Shown piece after piece: positions 43,519 to 51,647 of a DNA stretch of 64,000 nucleotides. Origin of the DNA: Paracoccus marcusii (GTDB lineage Bacteria > Pseudomonadota > Alphaproteobacteria > Rhodobacterales > Rhodobacteraceae); the NCBI RefSeq assembly GCF_028621715.1, contig NZ_CP117466.1, positions 377,001-441,000 on the forward strand, in the 5' to 3' direction. How positions within the stretch are numbered: the stretch's first letter is position 1; the number at the start of each line of letters is the position of its first letter. Below the pieces are notes generated by a model. That model was not told where the DNA came from. It saw only the letters and a list, made by a program, of their open reading frames with translations, and searched no databases. The translations under genes and the position numbers were made by a program.

Positions 43519-44030
43519 GCCACGCCGCAACACGGACGGGGACGGCGCATGCGCTGTCCCTGGCCATCGCGATGGCGCTGGCCCTGGTCGGCGCCAGCGC
43601 CCATGCGCAGGACGCCCCCGCCGAACCGCAGCCCGAACCCCGGGCCGAGGCCCCCCTGGTCGAACCCAGCTATGCCACCGCCCTGATCCGCGACGTGCTG
43701 GCGGCGGTGAACCACGGCAACTGGACGGGCAACTACACGGTGCTGCGCGACATCGCCGCCCCCGAATTCGCACTGGCCAACGATCCGACGCGCCTGGCGG
43801 GCCTGTTCACGCCGCTGCGCGAGGAACGGCTGGACCTGCTGCAGGCGATGGTCGTCGACCCGGTCATCCTAGACAGCGCGCTGTCCGATACCGGGCAGGA
43901 GCTGCGCCTGACCGGCTTTGTCCCGCTGCAGCCGCGTCATGTCAGCTTCGACCTGGTCCTGGGGCTGGAGGGGCGGCGTTGGCTGCTGCTGGGCATCTCT
44001 GTCGGGGCGTTCGATCCGATCGATCCTTAA
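43512..44030 (+). CDS. Secreted protein of unknown function, coupled to the adhesin
   Basis: A 172-residue exported protein beginning with GTG at 43512, seven bases inside the end of the adhesin gene. A signal peptide of about 33 residues ends ASAHAQ; a Pro/Glu-rich linker (APAEPQPEPRAEAP) follows, then a compact alpha/beta domain of about 115 residues (ATALIRDVLAAVNHGNWTGNY to GISVGAFDP). The family is unknown to me; the length and mixed helix/strand pattern resemble NTF2-like secreted domains, which is a guess. Translational coupling suggests it works with the adhesin, for example in its export, trimerisation or surface exposure. Confidence 0.7.
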   Translation: MVGHAATRTGTAHALSLAIAMALALVGASAHAQDAPAEPQPEPRAEAPLVEPSYATALIRDVLAAVNHGNWTGNYTVLRDIAAPEFALANDPTRLAGLFTPLREERLDLLQAMVVDPVILDSALSDTGQELRLTGFVPLQPRHVSFDLVLGLEGRRWLLLGISVGAFDPIDP

Positions 44031-44096
44031 GGCATCTGCCGATGTCGCCGCAGTCTGGGCGTCATCTGTCGGTTCGCACCCCGCACCCCCACCGGA

Positions 44097-44471
44097 TCAC
44101 GGCGGACCACCTGCGTGATTGCGGGCGATCAGCTCACTGACCCGCTCCTTCGGCCGGCACAGCACGGCGCCATGCGGCGCAAAGACGACCGGCCGTTCGA
44201 TCAGGATCGGATGGGCCGCCATCGCCGCGATCAGCGCATCATCGGACAGGCCGGGATCATCCAGCCCCAGTTCCGCGAATGGCGTTCCCTTGCGCCGCAG
44301 CAACCCCCGCGCCCCGATGCCCAGACGCGACAGCGCATCGCGCAACGCATCCTCGGACGGCGGCGCGGCGATGTAGTCGCGCACCTCGGGTGCGATCCCC
44401 GCATCGCGCAGCGCGGCCAGTACCCAGCGCGAGGTGGAGCAGGTCGGCTTGTGCCAGATCACCCAGGCCAT
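44097..44471 (-). CDS. ArsC-family (arsenate reductase-like) thioredoxin-fold protein
   Basis: A 124-residue ArsC/YffB family protein. The N-terminus has HKPTCSTSR with the reactive Cys at residue 11, then the ArsC pattern RDYIAAPPSEDALRDALSRLG and HPILIERPVVFAPHGAVLCRP. True arsenate reductases use glutathione and glutaredoxin; many members have other or unknown roles and no arsenic-resistance genes are near. It starts 1 bp after the stop of the Lrp-family gene upstream. Confidence 0.85.
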   Translation of the reverse strand: MAWVIWHKPTCSTSRWVLAALRDAGIAPEVRDYIAAPPSEDALRDALSRLGIGARGLLRRKGTPFAELGLDDPGLSDDALIAAMAAHPILIERPVVFAPHGAVLCRPKERVSELIARNHAGGPP

Positions 44472-44472
44472 C

Positions 44473-44988
44473 TCAGCGCTCCCCGTCCGGGATGGGCAGG
44501 GCGCTGGTGGCCTTGATCTCCTCCATCGACAGCAGGGCCGTGACGTTGTGGATCTTCACCTCGCCGATCAGCGATTGGTAAAAGCGGTCATAAGCGCGGG
44601 CGTTCCTGACCTGCACCTTGAGGATATAGTCGATGTCGCCCGCCAGACGGTGTGCCTCGACCACCTCGGGCCGCTCACGCAGCGCACGCAGAAAGCGCGC
44701 GGCCCAGTCGCGGTCATGTTCGCTGGTGCGGATCAGCACGAAAAAGCAGGCCTCCAGCCCCAGCGCCTCGGGGTCCAGGATGGCGACCTGACGGCGGATC
44801 ACGCCTGCCTCTCGCAGCTTGCGGATTCGGTTCCAGACCGGGGTCTTGGAGGCCCCCACCCGATCGGCGATCTGGTCCAGAGACAGGCTGGCATCCTGCT
44901 GCAGCAGGGACAGGATCTTGCGGTCCACCTCGTCCAGGCGGACAGGCGTTTGGCCTGCGCCCGCATCGGGGGAAATCGGTTCCGGCAT
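44473..44988 (-). CDS. Lrp/AsnC-family transcriptional regulator
   Basis: A 171-residue regulator. The N-terminal helix-turn-helix is LDEVDRKILSLLQQDASLSLDQIADRVGASKTPVWNRI-like at residues 18-60, followed by the RAM ligand/oligomer domain (FFVLIRTSEHDRDWAARFL, VVEAHRLAGDIDYILKVQV). AAGGAG precedes the ATG. It is divergent from the sulfate-reduction operon across 99 bp that contain a long symmetric palindrome, so it very likely controls that operon and itself. A sulfur compound or amino acid is the likely ligand. The ArsC-like gene follows directly. Confidence 0.93.
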   Translation of the reverse strand: MPEPISPDAGAGQTPVRLDEVDRKILSLLQQDASLSLDQIADRVGASKTPVWNRIRKLREAGVIRRQVAILDPEALGLEACFFVLIRTSEHDRDWAARFLRALRERPEVVEAHRLAGDIDYILKVQVRNARAYDRFYQSLIGEVKIHNVTALLSMEEIKATSALPIPDGER

Positions 44989-45023
44989 GGCGCGCTCCTT
45001 GGTCGATCGTCCTTATTTGCCGC

Positions 45024-45065
45024 GACCACTGTGCAGAATCCAGAACGAAATTCTATATAGTGGTC
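45024..45065. promoter_or_regulatory. Symmetric nested palindrome between lrp-like gene and cys operon
   Basis: GACCACT-N4-AGAAT-N10-ATTCT-N4-AGTGGTC: two inverted-repeat pairs share exactly the same centre (45044.5) with equal spacers. The arms lie about 32 bp apart, three helical turns, suiting an Lrp-type dimer of dimers. TATATA at 45054-45059 is the likely -10 of the cys operon, so the right arm overlaps that promoter. The left arm ends 36 bp from the regulator ATG. Confidence 0.75.
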
Positions 45066-45087
45066 AGCAAAACCGCGAGGTCCAGTC

Positions 45088-45435
45088 ATGAGCAAGTCCT
45101 TCCCCCTGTCGGCCGCACGCCCCGGCGTCATCACCGCGAACGACCTTCGCGAAGGCCACAATGTGTGGATGTGCGCCGACGGCTGGACCCGCGATCCGCG
45201 CCAGGCGACCGTCTATGACGACGAGGCCATCGCCGACCTGGACCTGCTGCAGGCCGTGGCGCAATCCGAGATCGTCGTCGGTCCCTATCTGGTCGAGGCC
45301 AGGCGCGGTCCCGACGGACCCGAGCCCGTCCATTTCCGCGAGGCCTTCCGCCAGCGCGGACCGTCCAACTATTTCCACGGCATCCAGGCCGATCGGCAAG
45401 CCGACGCCCAGAAGACGGAAACCGCCCATGTTTGA
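45088..45435 (+). CDS. DUF2849-family protein of the sulfite-reduction operon
   Basis: A 115-residue cytoplasmic protein starting MSKSFPLSAARPGVITAND, with GHNVWMCADGWTRDP and EPVHFREAFRQRGPSNYFHGI. DUF2849 proteins are found upstream of nitrite/sulfite reductase genes in alphaproteobacteria and their function is not known; an accessory role for the siroheme reductase is likely. It is the first gene of the operon and overlaps cysI by 8 bp. Confidence 0.85.
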   Translation: MSKSFPLSAARPGVITANDLREGHNVWMCADGWTRDPRQATVYDDEAIADLDLLQAVAQSEIVVGPYLVEARRGPDGPEPVHFREAFRQRGPSNYFHGIQADRQADAQKTETAHV

Positions 45436-47086
45436 TATCCGCCCCGTCGAGACCGATTATGTCCGCCAGCGCGCGGCCGAGTTCCGTGCCCAGGTCGCCC
45501 GCCGTCTGGACGGCAGCCTGACCGAGGACGAGTTCAAGCCGCTGCGCCTGATGAACGGCGTCTATCTGCAGCTGCATGCCTACATGCTGCGCGTGGCGAT
45601 CCCCTATGGCACGATCAGCCCGGACCAGATGCGCACCCTGGCCCTGCTGGCCGAGAAGTGGGACAAAGGATACGGCCACTGGACCACCCGCCAGAACATC
45701 CAGTTCAACTGGCCCAAGCTGGTGGACATCCCGGACATGCTGGACGCGCTGGCCGATGTCGGCATGCACGCCATCCAGACCAGCGGCAACACGATCCGCA
45801 ACGTGACCACCGACGCCTTCGCCGGCGCGGCCTTTGACGAGGCTGCCGATCCGCGCCCCTATGCGGAGCTGCTGCGCAGCTGGTCGACCGATCACGCCGA
45901 ATTCCAGTTCCTGCCGCGCAAGTTCAAGATCGCCATTTCCGGCGGCAAGAAGGACCGCGCGGTGATCGCCGCCCATGACATCGGCCTGCGCCTGACCGAA
46001 CAGAACGGCAAGACCGGCTTCGAGGTCTGGATCGGCGGCGGTCTGGGTCGCACGCCCCTGCTGGGTCAGGTCGTCCGCGACTTCCTGCCCGAGGAGGACC
46101 TGCTGCCTTACGTCGAGGCGATCATCGCGACCTACAACTTGGCCGGCCGCCGCGACAACAAGTACAAGGCCCGCATCAAGATCACCGTGCTGGAGCGCGG
46201 CCTGGACGTCATGCGCGCCGAGATCGAGGAAGAGTTCCTCGCCCGCCGCCGCGATTTCCACGGCGCCGACCGCGATGCGCTGGCCGTGTTCAAGGATCGC
46301 TTCCGCGCGCCATCCTTCCGCAACGCGCCCGTCGATGGCTATGAGGTCGAGCGTCAGGCGAACCCGGCCTTCCGCAGCTGGTCTGATACGAACCTGCATC
46401 AGCACCGGATCGAGGGCTATGCCAGCGTCGTCGTGACCTTCAAGGCGCCGGGCCAGACGCCGGGCGACGCCAGCGCCGACCAGATGCGCCTGCTGGCCGA
46501 TCTGGCCGAACGGTTTGGCCACAACGACCTGCGCGTGATGCACGACCAGAACGTGGCCCTGCCTCATGTGCACAAGTCGGACCTGCCGGCGCTGTACGCC
46601 GAGCTGCGCGCCGCGGGCCTTGCCACCGCGAATGCCGGGCTGACCAGCGACATCATCGCCTGCCCCGGCATGGATTACTGCGCGCTGGCCACCGCGCGTT
46701 CCATCCCCATCGCCGAGGAGATCGCCGACCATTTCCGCTCCGTCGGGCTGGAGGAGGAGATCGGCAACCTGAACATCCGCATCTCGGGCTGCATCAACGC
46801 CTGCGGGCATCACCACCTGGGCCATATCGGCATCCTGGGGCTGGATCGTGCGGGCGTGGAAAACTATCAGATCACGCTTGGCGGCGATGCCTATGACATC
46901 CCGGCCATCGGCGAGCGCGCGGGCGCGGGCTTCCCCGCCGAACAGGTCGTCCCGGCCATCGACCGGCTGCTGCGCGCCTATCTGGAGGTCCGCGAGGACG
47001 CGTCCGAACGCTTTATCGACGCCTATCGCCGTCTGGGTCAGGCCCCGTTCAAGGCCGCGCTCTATCCCGTGGCCGCCGATGCTTGA
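45428..47086 (+). CDS. cysI: Assimilatory sulfite reductase, siroheme subunit
   Basis: A 552-residue nitrite/sulfite reductase that reduces sulfite to sulfide with six electrons. The siroheme-4Fe4S site is complete: Cys412 and Cys418 in CPGMDYC, and Cys455 and Cys459 in GCINACGHH. Two ferredoxin-like half domains (RQNIQFNWPKL and HDQNVALPHV) give the internal repeat of the family. Electrons probably come from the ferredoxin-NADP reductase encoded downstream through ferredoxin, since no CysJ is present. It overlaps both neighbours by 8 bp. Nitrite reductase is an alternative but the cysH linkage supports sulfite. Confidence 0.95.
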   Translation: MFDIRPVETDYVRQRAAEFRAQVARRLDGSLTEDEFKPLRLMNGVYLQLHAYMLRVAIPYGTISPDQMRTLALLAEKWDKGYGHWTTRQNIQFNWPKLVDIPDMLDALADVGMHAIQTSGNTIRNVTTDAFAGAAFDEAADPRPYAELLRSWSTDHAEFQFLPRKFKIAISGGKKDRAVIAAHDIGLRLTEQNGKTGFEVWIGGGLGRTPLLGQVVRDFLPEEDLLPYVEAIIATYNLAGRRDNKYKARIKITVLERGLDVMRAEIEEEFLARRRDFHGADRDALAVFKDRFRAPSFRNAPVDGYEVERQANPAFRSWSDTNLHQHRIEGYASVVVTFKAPGQTPGDASADQMRLLADLAERFGHNDLRVMHDQNVALPHVHKSDLPALYAELRAAGLATANAGLTSDIIACPGMDYCALATARSIPIAEEIADHFRSVGLEEEIGNLNIRISGCINACGHHHLGHIGILGLDRAGVENYQITLGGDAYDIPAIGERAGAGFPAEQVVPAIDRLLRAYLEVREDASERFIDAYRRLGQAPFKAALYPVAADA

Positions 47087-47810
47087 CGGGAACCTGGACA
47101 CACGCGCGGGGCGGCTGAACGACCGCTATCGCCACCATGCTGCCATCGAGGTGCTGCGCCGCGCGGTCACCGACCCCGATCTGGGGCAGGTGGCGCTGGT
47201 GTCGTCCTTCGGCGCGGAATCGGTCGTGCTGCTGCACATGGTCAGCCGGGTCGCACCGGGCCTGCCGGTGCTGTTCATCGACACGCAGATGCTGTTCCCC
47301 GAGACCCTGGCCTATCAGCAGGAGGTCGCGGAGCGGCTTTCGCTGACCAACGTGCAGGTCATCACCGCCAGCGAGGCGGAGATCGCGGCCCATGACCCGG
47401 ACGGAACGCTGCACAAGTCGAACCCCGACGCCTGCTGCGATTTCCGCAAGACGGTGCCGCTGGAACGCGTGCTGTCGGGCTATGACGCGTGGATCACGGG
47501 CCGCAAGCGGTTCCAGAACGGCCAGCGCGCCGCGCTGGAGTTCTTTGAGCCCGAACCCCCGTCGCGCCTGCGCGTGAACCCCTTGGCGCATTGGCGCCCC
47601 GAGGACGTGCAGGACTACATGGTCGAGAACCGCCTGCCCCGGCATCCGCTGGTGGCCAAGGGCTATCCGTCCATCGGCTGCGCGCCCTGCACCTCGCCGG
47701 TCAAGCCGGGCGAGGACCCCCGTTCCGGGCGCTGGCGCGGCCAGGAGAAATCCGAATGCGGCATCCATTTCATCGGCGGGCGCATGGTCCGCGGAAAGGT
47801 CTCGGCATGA
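47079..47810 (+). CDS. cysH: Adenylyl-sulfate (APS) reductase
   Basis: A 243-residue reductase making sulfite from activated sulfate with thioredoxin. It has the iron-sulfur Cys pairs CCDFRKTVPL and SIGCAPCT, which mark the APS-using branch with a 4Fe-4S cluster, and the catalytic Cys in SECGIH. The P-loop-like SSFGAESVVLLH binds the nucleotide. The start overlaps cysI by 8 bp and the stop overlaps the next gene by 4 bp. Confidence 0.95.
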   Translation: MLDGNLDTRAGRLNDRYRHHAAIEVLRRAVTDPDLGQVALVSSFGAESVVLLHMVSRVAPGLPVLFIDTQMLFPETLAYQQEVAERLSLTNVQVITASEAEIAAHDPDGTLHKSNPDACCDFRKTVPLERVLSGYDAWITGRKRFQNGQRAALEFFEPEPPSRLRVNPLAHWRPEDVQDYMVENRLPRHPLVAKGYPSIGCAPCTSPVKPGEDPRSGRWRGQEKSECGIHFIGGRMVRGKVSA

Positions 47811-48193
47811 GCGAGCAGTTGAACAGCGAACCCGTCCTGGCCCGTGACGACGGGTTTCATCCGGTGACCGACCAGCCCGCCGTGGTGCTGGCCCCCGACA
47901 CCGCCCCCGCGACCCTGGCCGACCACCTGGATCAGCCGCTGATCGGCATCGCCTTTCCGTCCTTCAGCGACGGGCGCGGTTTCACGCTGGCCCGCCGCTT
48001 GCGCGAACTGGGCTATACCGGTCGCCTGCGCGCGACGGGGCGGCTGATCGCCGATCAATACGCCATGGCGCGCCGGGTGGGCTTCGACGAGGTCGAGGTC
48101 GCCGCCGACATCGCCGCCCGGCAGCCGCAGGACCAATGGCTGGCCCGCGCCGACTGGAAGGCCTGGGACCATCGGGCGCAGCTGGCTGGCTGA
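47807..48193 (+). CDS. DUF934-family protein of the sulfite-reduction operon
   Basis: A 128-residue cytoplasmic protein. The DUF934 core is IGIAFPSFSDGRGFTLARRLRELGYTGRLRATGRLIADQYAMARRVGFDEVEV. Members lie next to cysI/cysH in many proteobacteria and are described as putative sulfite-reduction or oxidoreductase accessory proteins. It overlaps cysH by 4 bp and precedes the ferredoxin-NADP reductase by 47 bp. Confidence 0.9.
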   Translation: MSEQLNSEPVLARDDGFHPVTDQPAVVLAPDTAPATLADHLDQPLIGIAFPSFSDGRGFTLARRLRELGYTGRLRATGRLIADQYAMARRVGFDEVEVAADIAARQPQDQWLARADWKAWDHRAQLAG

Positions 48194-48240
48194 CCCTTTC
48201 ACCCGCGCGCCCCTTCGATTAGACGACAAGGATTGCAACA

Positions 48241-49071
48241 ATGACGCTGGATCTGCCCGTGACCGAGGCCGCCAAGATTACCGTTCCCGATGCCCAAACC
48301 GTGACCTCGGTCACGAAATGGACCGACAGCCTGTTTTCGTTCCGGGTGACGCGGCCTGCCTCGCTGCGCTTCCGGTCGGGCGAATTCGTGATGATCGGCC
48401 TGCCGGGCGACAACGGCAAGCCGCTGCTGCGGGCATATTCCATCGCCTCGCCCAACTGGGACGACGAGCTGGAATTCTATTCCATCATCGTCCCCGACGG
48501 GCCGCTGACCTCCAAGCTGCAGCACATCAAGCCGGGCGATCAGATCATCCTGCGTCCGAAACCCGTGGGCACGCTGGTCCTGGACGCGCTGCTGCCCGGC
48601 AAGCGGCTGTGGTTCCTGGCCACCGGCACGGGGTTCGCGCCCTTTGCCAGCCTGATGCGCGACCCCGAGACCTATGAGCGGTTCGAGCAGGTCATCATGA
48701 TGCATACCTGCCGCACCGGTGAGGAGCTGGTCTATGGCGCCGAGCTGGTGAACAACCTGCGCCACGACCCGCTGCTGACCGAGATCTATGGCGACGATTT
48801 CGCCCAGCGGCTGAAATACTATCCGACGACGACGCGAGAGCCATCGCCGTTTATGGGGCGCATCACCGACAACCTGACGTCGGGCAAGGTGCTGTCGGAT
48901 CTGGGCCTGCCGCCCATCGATCCGGCGCAGGATCGCGCGATGATCTGCGGCAGCCTGGCGTTCAACGTCGACGTCAAGGCGGTCCTGGAAGGGTTCGGCC
49001 TGAACGAGGGCGCGAATTCCGAACCGCGCGAATTCGTCGTCGAAAAGGCCTTTGTTGGCGACGGCGTCTGA
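48241..49071 (+). CDS. fpr: Ferredoxin-NADP reductase
   Basis: A 276-residue flavoenzyme passing electrons between NADPH and ferredoxin. FAD binding is by LLRAYSIASPNWDD, the NADP site by WFLATGTGFAPFASLMRD and the C-terminal nucleotide motif by MICGSLAFN; the tail EFVVEKAFVGDGV is the bacterial Fpr type. AAGGA lies before the ATG. As last gene of the sulfur operon it most likely feeds the siroheme reductase. A terminator follows at 49097. Confidence 0.95.
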   Translation: MTLDLPVTEAAKITVPDAQTVTSVTKWTDSLFSFRVTRPASLRFRSGEFVMIGLPGDNGKPLLRAYSIASPNWDDELEFYSIIVPDGPLTSKLQHIKPGDQIILRPKPVGTLVLDALLPGKRLWFLATGTGFAPFASLMRDPETYERFEQVIMMHTCRTGEELVYGAELVNNLRHDPLLTEIYGDDFAQRLKYYPTTTREPSPFMGRITDNLTSGKVLSDLGLPPIDPAQDRAMICGSLAFNVDVKAVLEGFGLNEGANSEPREFVVEKAFVGDGV

Positions 49072-49096
49072 CGTCGTTTCTATCGAACCGCCCATG

Positions 49097-49123
49097 GGCC
49101 GCGTCGTTTCGGCGCGGCCTTTT
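49097..49123 (+). terminator. Terminator of the cys operon
   Basis: GGCCGCG (49097-49103) pairs with CGCGGCC (49113-49119), followed by TTTT at 49120-49123, 26 bp after the fpr stop. Confidence 0.75.
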
Positions 49124-49237
49124 GCATGGCGCACCGCCGCCCATCACGCGATGGTCACGGCAAGTTTGGGAACCCTTGGCGCAAGTGCCTGTTAAAGCAC
49201 CAAAGACAGTCATTCGATTTTCCACAAGGAGCGTCTC

Positions 49238-51586
49238 ATGCGCCGGATTATCCATAACACAACCGCCATCGCGGCCTGCCTGTCGCTGATGGCGCCGCAT
49301 CTTGCGATGGCCCAGACCGCGATGCCCGCCCCCGATCAGGCGGCCCCCCAGAACCTAATCCTGGCGCAGGCCGCGCCCGAAGGTCAGGTCCCGCCCCCGC
49401 CCGCGGCCCCCGGCGAGGAGGGACCGCAGGACGGTGCCGACTTGAACCAGGCCCAGAACCCGCCGCCGGCGGAGCCCGCGCCTGCGGAAGAGCCTGCGCC
49501 CGAGCCCGCGCCGGTCGAGGAGCCCGCGCCGGAAGCCCCGGCCGAGGCGCCCCCTGCCCCCGAGGAAGCACCGGCCGAAGCCCCGGCGGAGCAGCCTGCT
49601 AAGGCCCCTGCCGAGGCGCCGGAAGCAGCTCCCGCGGCAGAGGCGGAGCCTGCCCCCGCTGCGGAACCTGCTCCCGCGCCCGCGGCAGAGGCCGCCCCGG
49701 CTGCCGAGCCGGCGCCCGCCGCAGAGCCCGCGCCCCCGGCGGCACCCGAGGCAGCAGCGCCCGAAGCCGAAGCTCAGCCGGCCCCCGCAGCCGAACCTGT
49801 ACCGCAGCCCGCACCGGATGGCACCCCGCCGCCGCCCGCACCTGACGCGATGCCGGACCAGGCGCCCGAGGCCCGTCCTGCACCCCAGCCCGAGGCCGCA
49901 CCCGCGCCAAATCCTAACCGCGCCGCCGAGCCCGCCGCAGAGGCCCCGGCCGCCGGCGATGCCGCGCCGCGCGCCAACCCGCAGCGCGAGGCGCCTCCTG
50001 CCGCCGACGCTCCGGCGGAGCCGCGTCCGAACGCACGCCCTGCCGCGCAAAACGACCAGCAGCCGGCGGATGCCGCTGAAGAACCCGTCGGAAGCGACCT
50101 CGACGCCCTGACCGAGCAGTTGCGCGCGCAAGAGCAGGGCGAGCAGCCCGCAGCCGATCCGGCCGCGACAGCCGATGCACCTGCGGAACCCGCAGCGCCT
50201 GCGGCTCAGGGTAGCCTGACCCTGGCGACCGGTGCGACGCAGGTCGAACGCGCTGGCGCCCTGCCGGGTCTGGCCGGAGTGCTGACCCAAGAGGTTCAGG
50301 GTGGCCTGGACACCTCGGCGCTGACCTGTCTGGACGGCAGCACGTTCCCCTGTGCGGATGGCGGTCGTGCGATGACCCCGAACGGCGTCGTCGTCGAGAC
50401 CAATGAGGCGGGCGAGTTGCGCCTGGCCCCGACCGAGGCGCAGATGTACCGCGTCGGCCAGAACGGAGAGATGATCCGTCGTGCCGCCGAAGAGGACACC
50501 GTCGAGACCGAGGCATCGCGCGAGGCCGCTCAGGCGACCGCACCGGCCACCGCGGCGGCGCTGGACGCAGCCGATGGATCGGGCGAGATCACCGAGCAGC
50601 AGGTGACCGAGGAGAACGCCCGGTCGTCGTCCGAGGACTTTACCACCAGCCTGCGCGATGCGCTGGCGGGCGCCACCGGTCAGCCCGCACCGCAGGCCGA
50701 GGAGGAGGACGACGACAACCGCCTGCGCAATGCGCTGCTGCTGGGTCTGGGTGCCGTGGCTGTCGGATCCTACCTGAACAACAACCGCCAAGTTGCGCTG
50801 TCCGCGCCGGACCGCGTCGTCGTCACCCGCGCCGATGGCAGCCAAGAGGTCATCAAGGACGAGGTCGCCCTGCTGCGCCAGCCCGGCTCGACAGTGCAGA
50901 CCGAGAACTTCGACGACGGTTCGTCGCGCACCATCGTGACGCGCCAAGACGGCAGCCGCGTTGTGACCATTCGTGACGCGAACCTGCAGGTTCTGCGCCG
51001 CACCCTGGTCAGCGCCGACGGCACGACCACGCAGCTGATCGACGACACCGCCGATGTGCAGCCCGTCGATATCGGCGCCCTGCCCGCCCCTGCCCCCGTT
51101 CAGACCGGCAATGCGCCCCTGAACGAAGATCAGCTGCGCGAGGCCCTGCTGCGCGAGGCGAATGTCGACCGCCGCTTTACGCTGTCCCAGATCCGCAACA
51201 TCCCCGAGGTGCGGGCGCTGGTGGCGCCGGTCAACATCGACGCGATCACCTTCGATACCGGCTCTGCCGCTATCCGGTCTGATCAGGCGCAGCAGTTGCA
51301 GGGTCTGGGTCGTGCGATCCAGGACCAGATCGCCCAGAACCCGCAGGAGATCTTCATGATCGAGGGTCATACCGACACGGTCGGGTCGGACGCCGCCAAC
51401 CTGGCGCTGTCGGACCGTCGTGCGGAATCGGTGGCGCTGGCACTGACCGAGTATTTTGACGTGCCGCCGGAGAACCTGGTGACCCAAGGCTATGGCGAGC
51501 AGTTCCTGCGCGTCCGTGCCGAGGGGGACATCCGCGACAACCGTCGCGCCTCGGTCCGCCGGATCACCGACCTGCTGGCGCAGTAA
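49238..51586 (+). CDS. OmpA-domain envelope protein with long Pro/Ala/Glu-rich region
   Basis: A 782-residue exported protein. The signal peptide ends near residue 25 (HLAMAQ). Residues about 35-330 are almost wholly Pro, Ala and Glu in short repeats such as PAPAEEPAPEP, likely an extended spacer. A middle region includes a hydrophobic helix at about 495-512 (LLLGLGAVAVGSYL). The C-terminal OmpA-like peptidoglycan-binding domain runs from about 665 to 778 with ITFDTGSAAI and EGHTDTVGSDAANLALSDRRAESV. It probably links peptidoglycan to another envelope component across a wide gap. Single-gene unit with its own terminator. CAAGGAG lies before the ATG. Confidence 0.88.
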   Translation: MRRIIHNTTAIAACLSLMAPHLAMAQTAMPAPDQAAPQNLILAQAAPEGQVPPPPAAPGEEGPQDGADLNQAQNPPPAEPAPAEEPAPEPAPVEEPAPEAPAEAPPAPEEAPAEAPAEQPAKAPAEAPEAAPAAEAEPAPAAEPAPAPAAEAAPAAEPAPAAEPAPPAAPEAAAPEAEAQPAPAAEPVPQPAPDGTPPPPAPDAMPDQAPEARPAPQPEAAPAPNPNRAAEPAAEAPAAGDAAPRANPQREAPPAADAPAEPRPNARPAAQNDQQPADAAEEPVGSDLDALTEQLRAQEQGEQPAADPAATADAPAEPAAPAAQGSLTLATGATQVERAGALPGLAGVLTQEVQGGLDTSALTCLDGSTFPCADGGRAMTPNGVVVETNEAGELRLAPTEAQMYRVGQNGEMIRRAAEEDTVETEASREAAQATAPATAAALDAADGSGEITEQQVTEENARSSSEDFTTSLRDALAGATGQPAPQAEEEDDDNRLRNALLLGLGAVAVGSYLNNNRQVALSAPDRVVVTRADGSQEVIKDEVALLRQPGSTVQTENFDDGSSRTIVTRQDGSRVVTIRDANLQVLRRTLVSADGTTTQLIDDTADVQPVDIGALPAPAPVQTGNAPLNEDQLREALLREANVDRRFTLSQIRNIPEVRALVAPVNIDAITFDTGSAAIRSDQAQQLQGLGRAIQDQIAQNPQEIFMIEGHTDTVGSDAANLALSDRRAESVALALTEYFDVPPENLVTQGYGEQFLRVRAEGDIRDNRRASVRRITDLLAQ

Positions 51587-51607
51587 GCGCACCCACGAAA
51601 CGACGAA

Positions 51608-51635
51608 GGCCCCGGCATCGCGCCGGGGCCTTTTT
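51608..51635 (+). terminator. Rho-independent terminator after the OmpA-domain gene
   Basis: GGCCCCGGC (51608-51616) pairs perfectly with GCCGGGGCC (51622-51630) and is followed by TTTTT, 21 bp after the stop. Confidence 0.92.
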
Positions 51636-51647
51636 CACGTCCTGCCC

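Noticed and set aside
49355..51592. 745-codon open frame on the minus strand opposite the OmpA-domain gene
   Set aside because: Gly/Arg/Leu-rich shadow of the Pro/Ala/Glu-coding region; no family features.
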